Shown piece after piece: positions 8,033-15,647 of a stretch of 47,560 nt of DNA (its first letter is position 1; every line of letters begins with the position of its first letter). A program made the translations under genes and the position numbers. This DNA comes from Achromobacter arsenitoxydans SY8 (lineage in GTDB: Bacteria > Pseudomonadota > Gammaproteobacteria > Burkholderiales > Burkholderiaceae_B), in the NCBI RefSeq assembly GCF_000236785.1, contig NZ_AGUF01000008.1, positions 1-47,560 on the forward strand, given 5' to 3'. The notes under the pieces are model-generated. The model saw nothing but the letters and a program-made list of their open reading frames with translations. It had not been told where the DNA came from and ran no database searches.

Positions 8033-9232
8033 ATGAAAAAAACGATGTGCGCGGCAGCCTTGACCGCACTTTTCGGCATGGCGGGCGCGGCGCAGGCCGA
8101 TGATGGCGTGATCCGCATCGGCTTCATCACGGACATGTCCGGATTGTCGGCGGACGCCGACGGGCCCGGCGGCGCCGAGGCCATCAAGATGGCGATTGCG
8201 GACATGGGCGGAACCGTGGCGGGCAAGAAGGTGGAAGTGCTGGTGGCGGACCACCAGAACCGCGCCGATATCGCGTCGTCCCGCGCGCGCGAATGGCTGG
8301 ACCAGCGCGGCGTGAACATGCTGATCGCCGGCGCGAATTCCGCGGCGGCGCTGGCGATGGCGAAGGTAGCCGAGGAGAAGAAGACGCCGTTTTTCGTGGT
8401 GAGCGCGGGCGCTTCGGAATTGACGAATTCGCAGTGCACGCCCTACACCGTGCATTACGTATACGACACGGTGTCGCTGGCGCGCGGCACGGCGCGGGCC
8501 ATGATGAAGGAAGGCAACAAGGACTGGTTCTTCCTGACGGTGGACCATGCCTTCGGCCATGCGCTGGAGCGCGATGCGTCCAAGGTCGTCCAGGAGGACG
8601 GCGGCAACGCCAAAGGCCGGGTCCGGCATCCGCTGAACACGGCGGATTTCTCATCGTTCATCCTGCAGGCGCAGGCTTCCGGGGCGCAGGTGCTGGGGCT
8701 GGCCAATTCCGCCAGCGACACCAGTAACGCGGTGAAGGCGGCCAACGAATTCGGCCTTACGCCGAAGATGAAGATCGCCGGCCTGCTGGTGCTGATCACG
8801 GACGTGCACGCGCTGGGCCTGCAGGCGGCGCAGAACATGTACCTGACCACGGCCTGGTACTGGGACCAGGACGACGCGTCGCGCAAGTGGGCGTCGCGCT
8901 TCGAATCCGTGATGAAGAAGAAGCCGTCCATGCTGCAGGCGGGCGACTATTCCGCCGCGACCACCTATCTGAAGGCGGTGGAAGCCACCAAGAGCACCGA
9001 TGGCGAGACCGTCATGAAGTGGCTGAGGGCGAACCCGGTGAACGACTTCTTCGTCAAGGACGGCAAGATTCGCGCGGACGGGCTGATGGTGCACGACATG
9101 TTCCTGATGCAGGTGAAGACGCCCGCCGAATCGAAGGCCCCTTGGGACTACTACAAGCTGGTGGCCCGCGTGCCGGGCGACCAGGTGTATACGTCGCCCG
9201 CGGAATCGACTTGCCGCCTGATGAAGCCCTGA
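8033..9232 (+). CDS. Leu/Ile/Val-type ABC substrate-binding protein (Peripla_BP_6), no permease nearby
   Basis: 399 residues with a strong ribosome site (GGGGAG at 8021-8026) and a Sec signal peptide (MKKTMC, hydrophobic core, cleavage after AAQA near residue 22). The mature protein begins IRIGFITDMSGLSADADGPGG, the standard opening of LivJ/LivK-type receptors, followed by VEVLVADHQNRADIA, NMLIAGANSAAALAMAKVAEEK and VSAGASELTN. Members bind amino acids, aromatic acids or short-chain organic acids. No permease or ATPase genes lie near it, so it may share membrane components encoded elsewhere. Its position between BKACE and an SDR suggests that it captures the substrate of this small catabolic cluster. 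Confidence 0.92.
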   Translation: MKKTMCAAALTALFGMAGAAQADDGVIRIGFITDMSGLSADADGPGGAEAIKMAIADMGGTVAGKKVEVLVADHQNRADIASSRAREWLDQRGVNMLIAGANSAAALAMAKVAEEKKTPFFVVSAGASELTNSQCTPYTVHYVYDTVSLARGTARAMMKEGNKDWFFLTVDHAFGHALERDASKVVQEDGGNAKGRVRHPLNTADFSSFILQAQASGAQVLGLANSASDTSNAVKAANEFGLTPKMKIAGLLVLITDVHALGLQAAQNMYLTTAWYWDQDDASRKWASRFESVMKKKPSMLQAGDYSAATTYLKAVEATKSTDGETVMKWLRANPVNDFFVKDGKIRADGLMVHDMFLMQVKTPAESKAPWDYYKLVARVPGDQVYTSPAESTCRLMKP

Positions 9233-9236
9233 CGCC

Positions 9237-10052
9237 ATGGACCAACAGCAACCCGTCATGAACACCGCCGCCCTGCCCGTAGACCTGTCCGGCAAGCGGG
9301 TCATCGTCACCGCGGGCGCGGCCGGCATCGGCGCGGCGCTGGCCGACGCCTTTGCCGAGCGCGGCGCGCGCGTGCACCTGTGCGACGTGGACGAGCACGC
9401 CCTGGCCAGCTGCCGCCACGCCTGGGCGCGGGCGGACGTCAGCAGCCGCGATGAGATCGACCGCTACATGCAAACGGCGCTGGCCCACCTGGGCGGCCTG
9501 GACGTGCTGGTGAACAACGCCGGTATCGCGGGGCCGACGGCGGGCATTGCCGACGTCACGCCGCAGGAATTGGACGCGACGCTGGACATCAACCTGGCGT
9601 CGCAATTCCACACGGTGCGCCATGCGCTGCCCGCGCTGCGCCAGGCGGGCGGCGGCAGCATCATCAACATCAGCTCGGTGGCCGGCCGCATGGGCCTGCC
9701 CATGCGCACGCCTTATGCCGCCACCAAATGGGGCGTGGTGGGACTGACCCGCTCGCTCGCGATTGAGCTCGGCCCGCTGGGCATCCGCGTCAACGCGCTC
9801 TTGCCCGGACTGGTGGCGGGACCGCGCATTGAACGGGTGATTGCGGCGCGGGCGAAAAACATGGGTCTGACGGTCGAGGAACAGACCCGGCTGGAGCTTT
9901 CAGGCGTCAGTCTGCGGCAGTTCGTGCGCGCGGCGGACATCGCCAACATGGCGCTGTTCCTGGCCAGCCCGTTCGGGGCGATGGTCAGCGGGCAGGCGAT
10001 CAGCATTGATGGCGACCTGCAGTCCCTGCCCTGGCAGCCGCCGGCGGAATGA
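9237..10052 (+). CDS. SDR-family oxidoreductase
   Basis: 271 residues with the classical short-chain dehydrogenase fold. The cofactor loop is TAGAAGIG (25-32), followed by CDVDEHAL, where the acidic Asp50 after beta-2 suggests NAD rather than NADP. NNAG is at 93-96, and the catalytic set is Ser147 (INISSVAG), Tyr160 and Lys164 (YAATK). The gene starts 4 bp after the binding-protein stop, so it is in the same transcript. The ATG at 9237 is used; a second ATG at 9258 is possible and gives a more typical short N-terminus. It probably oxidises a hydroxy-acid to the beta-keto acid used by the BKACE enzyme, which is an inference from gene order. Confidence 0.92.
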   Translation: MDQQQPVMNTAALPVDLSGKRVIVTAGAAGIGAALADAFAERGARVHLCDVDEHALASCRHAWARADVSSRDEIDRYMQTALAHLGGLDVLVNNAGIAGPTAGIADVTPQELDATLDINLASQFHTVRHALPALRQAGGGSIINISSVAGRMGLPMRTPYAATKWGVVGLTRSLAIELGPLGIRVNALLPGLVAGPRIERVIAARAKNMGLTVEEQTRLELSGVSLRQFVRAADIANMALFLASPFGAMVSGQAISIDGDLQSLPWQPPAE

Positions 10053-10068
10053 CTCAACCGGCCTGCGC

Positions 10069-10998
10069 TTACTCCAGCAGTTCGATGGTCTGCGCGTACA
10101 CGCCCTGGCGGCGTTCCTGGGCGGTGGCGCGCAGGGCGTCCAGCAGCCGCGCGGTCAGGTCCTGGTTGCGCGATTCGGTGCGCGTGATGAGCAGGAAGTC
10201 GTACCACTGGCGCGAGGCCAGCGGCAGCGCGACCAGGTCGGGAAAGGACATCACGATGTCCGACGCCGACAGCGCATTGACCAGGCTGATGCCCTTGACC
10301 GCACGCACGGTGCCCGGCACCAGCGACATGTGGGCCTGCATGCTCGACCGCAGCAATAGCGAGTCGGCGATGTCGCCCTGGGCCACGACATAGTCGGACC
10401 ACAGCGGCTTGACGTAGGAATCGGGCGGGATGTCGGCCACATTGACGGATTCGCGTCCGGCCAGGGGATGCTCGCGATGGGCGATCGCCATGACGTCCGC
10501 ACGCAGGAACGGGGTGAAATCCAGCCGCGTGCTGTCGCGCCCGACGGCGCCCAGGCCGAAGTCCGCGCGCATGGTTTCCACCGCGCTGATCACCTGCATC
10601 GAGGATTCGACGTCGATGGAGAACGGCCGCGTGCCGTTGACGTCCAGGTAGCGGCGCACGGCGTCGGGCGCGTAGCCTAGCGCCAGCGCGGGCGACGAGG
10701 CGATGCGCAGGCCGCGCCCGCCGAACTGTTCGATGCTGTGCAGCGCTTCGTCGATGCGCACCAGCTCGTCCAGCACGAACTTGGCTTCGCTGTACAGGTA
10801 CTGGCCGGCCTCGGTGGGACGCAGCGTCTTGTGGGAGCGGTCGAAAAGCTGCACGCCGGTGGCGCTTTCCAGCCGCGAAATCGCGTGGCTGATCGCCGGC
10901 TGGGTAAGGTGCATGGCGTGCGCCGCCTGCCGCGTCGAACCGGTCATGACCACCGCATAGAAAATGCGCAGGTCGTGGATATTGAAGTTGCGCTTCAT
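10069..10998 (-). CDS. LysR-family transcriptional regulator
   Basis: 309 residues from the ATG at 10998. The N-terminal winged helix-turn-helix reads LRIFYAVVMTGSTRQAAHAMHLTQPAISHAISRLE, the classical LysR motif, followed by the linker helix and an effector domain from about residue 90. It is convergent with the BKACE-binding protein-SDR cluster (16 bp between stops), so it is a reasonable candidate regulator, though LysR genes more often lie divergent from their targets. It starts 12 bp after the stop of the DUF1254 gene on the same strand, so it could also be co-transcribed with it. Confidence 0.92.
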   Translation of the reverse strand: MKRNFNIHDLRIFYAVVMTGSTRQAAHAMHLTQPAISHAISRLESATGVQLFDRSHKTLRPTEAGQYLYSEAKFVLDELVRIDEALHSIEQFGGRGLRIASSPALALGYAPDAVRRYLDVNGTRPFSIDVESSMQVISAVETMRADFGLGAVGRDSTRLDFTPFLRADVMAIAHREHPLAGRESVNVADIPPDSYVKPLWSDYVVAQGDIADSLLLRSSMQAHMSLVPGTVRAVKGISLVNALSASDIVMSFPDLVALPLASRQWYDFLLITRTESRNQDLTARLLDALRATAQERRQGVYAQTIELLE

Positions 10999-11009
10999 GC
11001 GGGGCCGGA

Positions 11010-12080
11010 CTACCTGCTTGCCGGCGCCGGCGGCGCATACTTGCCGCCGATGACGGTAATGCCCATCTGCGCGCCGGCGGCGCGCGACAGGTAGTCGTTC
11101 TTGAGCGTGGCGCGGTCGCCAAAGACCGTGTCGGTCTTGCCGCCCAGCGTCCCGAGCGTCTTGTCGATGTCGTTCTGGGCGTCGTGCATGCCCTCTTGCA
11201 AGGCGCGCCGCAGCGCGGGATTGAGCGCTGCGGTGTCGTAGGGCTCGCCGGGCTGCAGGCCGATGCTGGCGAAGCGCTCGCGCAGCCATTTTTCGGTGGC
11301 CGGCGTGGGCGCGAACTGCAGCAGGAACGCCAGTTCTTCGTAGAACTCCAGCGTCGTGTATCGCTGCGCGCGCGGCGCGGGCGTCAGCCAATCCACTTGG
11401 ACGGGCGCGGCGGGCGCGGCCTTCTTGCGAAAGGCGGACAAGGGCTGGACCTTGTAGCGCGACTGGATGCGGTTGACGTTGCTCATGTCGGCGGCGCTAA
11501 GGCGCTGCGTGCGTCCCGACAAGGTGGCCAGGCTGGTTTCAGACCGGAAGACCTTAGTGATACCGGCAGGGACCTTGCCGTTCCAGGACGGGCCGGCGAC
11601 CAGGAAGCTGCCGCCGCCATTGCCGGTAGCCCGCGTGCCGATGTACCCGAAGCGGTAGCTGTACAGATCCATCAATTGCAGGACGAAGTCGCGCCGCCTT
11701 TCCATGCCCGGCACGGTGACGACGACCGGTTCGGCGCGCAGATCCAGGGCGGCGAACACATACTGCGCGCCCGTGTCCGGATTTGCGGCGGGATGGATCG
11801 TATTGAACGGCCCCTTGTACTGCGGACCGTTTCTGTCGATGCTGGATGCATGGATGGCCTGATAGCTGGCGACCATGGGCGTGCCGTACAGATAGGCTTC
11901 ACGGGCGATGCTGCGCGCCTGTTGCGCGGTGACGCCCTCGATGCCGACGGACTGCGATCCCGTGGCGGCGTCGGGCGACGTGAAGCTGCAAGCCGCCAGG
12001 CTGCCGCCCAGCGCTGCGGCGGCGATCAAGCTGAAGGACAGGCGGCGGACGGATCCGATGCTACTCTGGCGATGGCGCAT
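11010..12080 (-). CDS. DUF1254 lipoprotein lacking the usual DUF1214 C-terminal domain
   Basis: 356 residues. The N-terminus has a lipoprotein signal with lipobox LAAC (Cys31), so it is probably anchored in a membrane on the periplasmic side. Residues ~50-230 carry DUF1254 features: AREAYLYGTPMVASY, FAALDLRAEPVVVTVPGMERRRDFVLQLMDLYSYRFGYIGTR, GGGSFLVAGPSWNG and LSGRTQRLSAADM. Most family members run on into a DUF1214 domain of about 100 residues ending in FWS-like motifs. Here the protein stops soon after DYLSRAAGAQMGI, so that domain is absent, and the LysR gene follows within 12 bp. This may be a natural short form or a truncation. Function of the family is not established. Confidence 0.85.
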   Translation of the reverse strand: MRHRQSSIGSVRRLSFSLIAAAALGGSLAACSFTSPDAATGSQSVGIEGVTAQQARSIAREAYLYGTPMVASYQAIHASSIDRNGPQYKGPFNTIHPAANPDTGAQYVFAALDLRAEPVVVTVPGMERRRDFVLQLMDLYSYRFGYIGTRATGNGGGSFLVAGPSWNGKVPAGITKVFRSETSLATLSGRTQRLSAADMSNVNRIQSRYKVQPLSAFRKKAAPAAPVQVDWLTPAPRAQRYTTLEFYEELAFLLQFAPTPATEKWLRERFASIGLQPGEPYDTAALNPALRRALQEGMHDAQNDIDKTLGTLGGKTDTVFGDRATLKNDYLSRAAGAQMGITVIGGKYAPPAPASR

Positions 12081-12235
12081 TCAATGCTCCAACATTGCGT
12101 GATTGCGCCGGCGCCGGAATGGCGGCGGCGTTGCCCGCAGGGCTTGAATCCGGGGGATTCTGGCATATTTCCCGGTCACGTAAAAGAAACGCAATTGGCG
12201 CGGCTTGCGCCCGCTCACAGGAACGTCAGGCAACG

Positions 12236-12841
12236 ATGGAAACGCAAGAACTCGGCGCGAATGCCGCCGGCGGCCCGGACGGAGAGCCCTTCAACCTCCG
12301 CGCGTCTTCCTATTTCTTGCTGCAGGCCGAGCACTGCTGCACGGCCTGCGGGCAAGCGTCGCGCGTGTACGCGCTGGCTGTGCCGCCCGGCCACGAAAGC
12401 ACCGAGGCCGATCTGGACCTGGACGACATTGACGCGGACAGCCCCGGCCTGGACGCCCAGGCGTTTCGCGATTGGCTGTTCAGCCCCGCGCGCTGGCAAG
12501 CCATCGACGGCCCTGCCATGATCTCCTCGATCCGCGCGCTATCGCCATCCGTAGCGCACGCCTTGCGGGCGCTTGCGCCGCGCTTTCGCCCGAACCCTGA
12601 ACGGGGCGGACAATGGAGCAATTTCTGCGAACACTGCGATGCGCCGATCTGGGACGGCGCGCTGTTCCCGACCCCAGGGCAGGCGTTCTGCCCCAGGGAT
12701 GCCGAGGCCGCCTCGCACATCGCGGCGCGGCCGGTGGATGCGCCGTTCGAGGCCTACTTCGGCATGTGCTGGACGGACAGCTACCGCAACAAGTGGCCCC
12801 TGTTCTCGCGCATGGGCTACGACTGCGCCGAAGACGAATGA
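12236..12841 (+). CDS. Unknown protein with two Cys-x2-Cys pairs
   Basis: 201 residues from the ATG at 12236, divergent from the DUF1254 gene. I do not recognise the family. It is soluble and acidic, with no signal peptide. Two cysteine pairs, Cys35-x2-Cys38 (CTAC) near the N-terminus and Cys131-x2-Cys134 (CEHC) after an NF segment, look like the two halves of a zinc ribbon. The middle (58-75) is a run of Asp/Glu. Codon use matches the surrounding chromosome and the reading frame is coding-like over its full length, so I regard it as a real gene. Role unknown. Confidence 0.8.
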   Translation: METQELGANAAGGPDGEPFNLRASSYFLLQAEHCCTACGQASRVYALAVPPGHESTEADLDLDDIDADSPGLDAQAFRDWLFSPARWQAIDGPAMISSIRALSPSVAHALRALAPRFRPNPERGGQWSNFCEHCDAPIWDGALFPTPGQAFCPRDAEAASHIAARPVDAPFEAYFGMCWTDSYRNKWPLFSRMGYDCAEDE

Positions 12842-12891
12842 CGGCGGCCTGGGCGGACCGGCCGCCGGGGCCGTAGCCGCGGGTGTGGCCG

Positions 12892-13449
12892 TCAGGCTGA
12901 CTGGGCTTGTTCCTGCAGCGTTTCCAGCTGATGCGCGGGAATCGCGGTGATGGCGCTCTCGGTGGCGCTGGCGTCGGTGGTCAGGTGCTGGATCAGGTCC
13001 ACCGTGGTGGAGCGGCGGGTCAGCATCAGGCAGGTGACCTCGGCGTCCGCGACCCGCGTGGCGTGCCAGCAACCGGGCCGCATGCAGACGCCCTGCCCCT
13101 GCGGCACATGGAAGGCGGCCAGCGTGGACAGGTCGGGGCTGCCGTCGTCGGCGCTGCGGGCCACGACCTGGATGATGGCGCCCGTCAGCGGCACGATGGC
13201 CTGCTGCGTGAGCAGGTGCTTCTCCAGGCTGGCGATTTCAGTGGACTGGCTGCGGTAGTTGACCCACAGCAGCTCGGCGTCGCCGCCGGCGCCCGTGTTG
13301 AACTGGTGTTCCTGCCAGAAGTCGGTGGCCGGATTGGTGTACAGCGGCACGCCGTTGCCGTCCGGCATGGGCTTGCCCAGCATCCAGCCATAGGCCGTGA
13401 AGGCGTCCGGGGTGAGATCGTTGATTTCCAGCTGCGTGTTGCTCGTCAT
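12892..13449 (-). CDS. Ureidoglycolate lyase (AllA) family protein
   Basis: 185 residues from the ATG at 13449, with AGGG seven bases upstream. The start LTPDAFTAYGWMLG and the block VPLTGAIIQVVAR, AAFHVPQGQGVCMRPGCWHATRV are the usual landmarks of the AllA cupin family, in which the HVP..QGV..pGtWH region lines the active site. AllA releases urea and glyoxylate from ureidoglycolate in allantoin breakdown. No other allantoin or urate genes are visible nearby, so it may act on a related ureido acid. Its start codon overlaps the stop of the preceding 77-residue Arm-domain gene (ATGA), so the two are translationally coupled. Confidence 0.82.
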   Translation of the reverse strand: MTSNTQLEINDLTPDAFTAYGWMLGKPMPDGNGVPLYTNPATDFWQEHQFNTGAGGDAELLWVNYRSQSTEIASLEKHLLTQQAIVPLTGAIIQVVARSADDGSPDLSTLAAFHVPQGQGVCMRPGCWHATRVADAEVTCLMLTRRSTTVDLIQHLTTDASATESAITAIPAHQLETLQEQAQSA

Positions 13450-13679
13450 GCGGAACCCTGTGATGGCTTTGCGCCGCGTCGGGGAAACTCGGCGTCGTAG
13501 TCGAAGTCGCCGCGCGCGATGGCCTCCAGGATGGCGGCCCGCCGGTCGGTGGCCCGCTTGAGATTGGCTGCAGTGGGTTTGACCCTGATGCGCTCGACAC
13601 AATGCCGGCCGTCAAAGAAGAAGCCGATCTCGATGGACGATTCGGACGCGGGGCGCACCCCCTCGAATCCCTTGCTCAT
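13446..13679 (-). CDS. Stand-alone integrase Arm DNA-binding domain (DUF3596) mini-protein
   Basis: 77 residues, ATG at 13679 with GGGAG six bases upstream. The whole protein corresponds to the N-terminal Arm-binding domain of phage-type tyrosine integrases of the DUF3596 class: SSIEIGFFFDGRHCVERI, KPTAANLKRA, and IARGDFDYDAEFP, which is the family's 'I..G.FdY...FP' end. The core-binding and catalytic domains (R...HxxR...Y) are absent, and no further integrase frame lies on either side, because the AllA-type gene begins within its stop codon (ATGA, 4-nt overlap). Composition matches the host genome, so it is not a fresh remnant. It may be a domesticated DNA-binding protein, but that is inference. 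Confidence 0.82.
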   Translation of the reverse strand: MSKGFEGVRPASESSIEIGFFFDGRHCVERIRVKPTAANLKRATDRRAAILEAIARGDFDYDAEFPRRGAKPSQGSA

Positions 13680-13782
13680 CGCCTGCTCCCATTGTTGCCG
13701 ATGGACCACATGATAAACGCTTCGATGTGACGGACGCGCTGTCATACACTGCCTCTACGCCCCCACGCCAAGGATGCGCATC

Positions 13783-14163
13783 ATGGCTACCGACCTGTCG
13801 TCGCATTATGTGTACCTGGACGCCTCCGGCGCCGCCACCACCGTCCAAGGCGGCGACGCCTTCTGGTCGCAGTCCGGCGCAGAGCTGGAGAATTTCGGCC
13901 GCGGCTGGCTGGTGTCCGAATACGAATTCGCTTCTGACTGGCCGCAATGGGAAATGCACCCCGGCGCCGACGAGATCGTGCGCCTGTTGGCGGGCGAGTG
14001 CGAACTGCACCTGGAATGGCCCACCGGCATCCAGACCGTGAAGATGCGGGCTGGCGACGCCTATGTGGTGCCCAAGGGCGCGTGGCACACCGTCAGGGTG
14101 TTCGAGCCCTGCCGCATGCTGCACATCACCATGGGCGCGGGCACGCAGCATCGCCCCGTCTAG
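13783..14163 (+). CDS. Cupin-domain protein
   Basis: 126 residues from the ATG at 13783, chosen because AAGGA (13770-13774) lies eight bases upstream; an in-frame ATG at 13774 would overlap that site. The single cupin barrel shows motif 1 as WEMHPGADEIVRLLAGECEL (the usual G(X)5HXH is reduced to H-P-G-A-D-E-I) and motif 2 as MRAGDAYVVPKGAWHTVRV with one clear histidine. The metal site therefore has at most two histidines plus a glutamate. No enzyme can be assigned. It is divergent from the Arm-domain/AllA pair. Confidence 0.85.
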   Translation: MATDLSSHYVYLDASGAATTVQGGDAFWSQSGAELENFGRGWLVSEYEFASDWPQWEMHPGADEIVRLLAGECELHLEWPTGIQTVKMRAGDAYVVPKGAWHTVRVFEPCRMLHITMGAGTQHRPV

Positions 14164-14178
14164 CGCCCCTGCGGCGCC

Positions 14179-15420
14179 CTATCCTGCGGCGCCGGCGGGA
14201 CGCGAGCGCTGGATCTCGCGGTCGTCGATCGGCCAGTGCAGCGCGGCCGACAGCACGCCCAGCGCCATCGCTCCCAGCCATATCAGGTCGTAGGACCCGG
14301 TGGCTTCGAACACGACGCCGCCCAGCCACACGCCCATGAACGACCCGAGCTGGTGGCCGAAGAACACGAAGCCGAACAGGGTCGTGATGTAGCGCACGCC
14401 GAACACCTGCGAGATCAGGCCGTTGGTGAGCGGCACCGTGCCCAGCCACACAAAACCCATGACCGCCGCGAACGCGTAGACCGACCATGTGGACAGCGGC
14501 AGCAGCACGAACAGGGCAATCGCGGCCGTGCGCAGCAGGTAGATGCCGGCCAGCAGATACTTGCGGCGATGATGCGCGCCCAGGATGCCGCACACATAGG
14601 TGCCCATCACGTTGGTGAGCGCAATGATGGCCAGTGCCGCAACGGCGTCCGAGGCGCGCAGGCCCTTATCCATCAGGTACGCCGGCAGGTGCGTGCCGAT
14701 GAACGCAAGCTGGAAGCCGCAGGCCAGGAACCCCAGGTTCAGCAGCCAGAAGCCGGGGCTGGCAAAGGCCTCGCGGATGGCGGCCGGCAGCGACAGGTTC
14801 GCGTCCGGCGCGGCGGCGTCCCGCAAGTTTCCGGCCGGTTCACTCAACGGAAACGCCAGGGGCAGCAGGACAAGCAGCGCGACCGCGAAGGTCAGCAGGG
14901 CCGCGACCCAACCCCAGCCGCCGATCAGCCACTGCGCCGCCGGCACCATGGTGAACTGCCCCAGCCCGCCCACCGCGCCGGCCACACCCAGCGCCCAGCT
15001 GCGCCGCTCCGGCGGCACCAGACGGCTGAGCGCGCCGTAGATGGCGGCGAACGCGGTGCCCGACAACGCTATGCCGATGCATACGCCGGCCGTCCACATA
15101 AAGCCGGCAGGCGTGGTCGCGTGAGCCATGCCCGCCAGCCCCAGCGCATAGAACAGCAGCCCGCCCGCGATCACCTTGGCCGATCCGTAGCGGTCGGCAA
15201 TCATGCCCGTGAACGGCTGCACGATGCCCCAGGTCAGGTTCTGCACAGCCAGCGCGATGGCGAAGGTCTCGCGGCTCCAGCCGCGATCCATCGTGACGGG
15301 CAGCAGGAACAGGCCCTGCACGTGGCGCACGCCCAGGGCCAGGCCCATGACGACGCCGCCGGCCAGCACCAGCAGCCATAGCTGCGAGGCATCCAAAGAC
15401 GATTTGTTCGGGGCGGACAT
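14179..15420 (-). CDS. MFS transporter
   Basis: 413 residues, ATG at 15420 with AAGAGG six bases upstream. About 12 membrane helices. The loop after helix 2 reads GMIADRYGSAKVI, the MFS motif G-x3-D-R-x-G. The sequence style (ALGVRHVQGLFLLPVTMDRGWSRETFAIALAVQNLTWGIVQPFTG) is that of the monocarboxylate/oxalate-type MFS branch common in beta-proteobacteria. Substrate unknown. It is convergent with the cupin gene (15 bp apart), and nothing in the sequence ties it to a pathway. Confidence 0.9.
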   Translation of the reverse strand: MSAPNKSSLDASQLWLLVLAGGVVMGLALGVRHVQGLFLLPVTMDRGWSRETFAIALAVQNLTWGIVQPFTGMIADRYGSAKVIAGGLLFYALGLAGMAHATTPAGFMWTAGVCIGIALSGTAFAAIYGALSRLVPPERRSWALGVAGAVGGLGQFTMVPAAQWLIGGWGWVAALLTFAVALLVLLPLAFPLSEPAGNLRDAAAPDANLSLPAAIREAFASPGFWLLNLGFLACGFQLAFIGTHLPAYLMDKGLRASDAVAALAIIALTNVMGTYVCGILGAHHRRKYLLAGIYLLRTAAIALFVLLPLSTWSVYAFAAVMGFVWLGTVPLTNGLISQVFGVRYITTLFGFVFFGHQLGSFMGVWLGGVVFEATGSYDLIWLGAMALGVLSAALHWPIDDREIQRSRPAGAAG

Positions 15421-15597
15421 GGCGAACCTCTTGCGTGGAACGTCGCCCCCGTTCAGGCGGGCACCGGCTCTATTACAGGGGCGGCGCGCCGTGGATTCAA
15501 CCGATTATTTTTTGTCCGCTGCATGCGCGGGGGGAATGCCAGGATTGCTGTGCAGGCTCAAATGCACTAGACGGACGCTTCCAAAAATCAGCAATAA

Positions 15598-15640
15598 TTA
15601 CATATCGTTAAAAGACATAACATTAATGCTGGGCAGGGAG
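15598..15640 (+). promoter_or_regulatory. Candidate promoter and ribosome site of the SRA-like/HNH gene
   Basis: AT-rich stretch with TTACAT (15598-15603) and, 17 bp on, CATTAA (15621-15626) as weak -35/-10 matches, then GGGAG ending at 15640. That leaves seven bases to the GTG start at 15648 and is the reason for choosing this GTG. Confidence 0.35.
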
Positions 15641-15647
15641 TCTTGCG

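Noticed and set aside
7334-8629. 431-codon minus-strand frame opposite the BKACE and receptor genes.
   Set aside because: The plus-strand genes have clear active-site motifs and ribosome sites; the antisense frame has neither.
13446-13679. Genomic island or prophage at the Arm-domain gene.
   Set aside because: No other phage gene, attachment repeat, tRNA or composition change is visible there.
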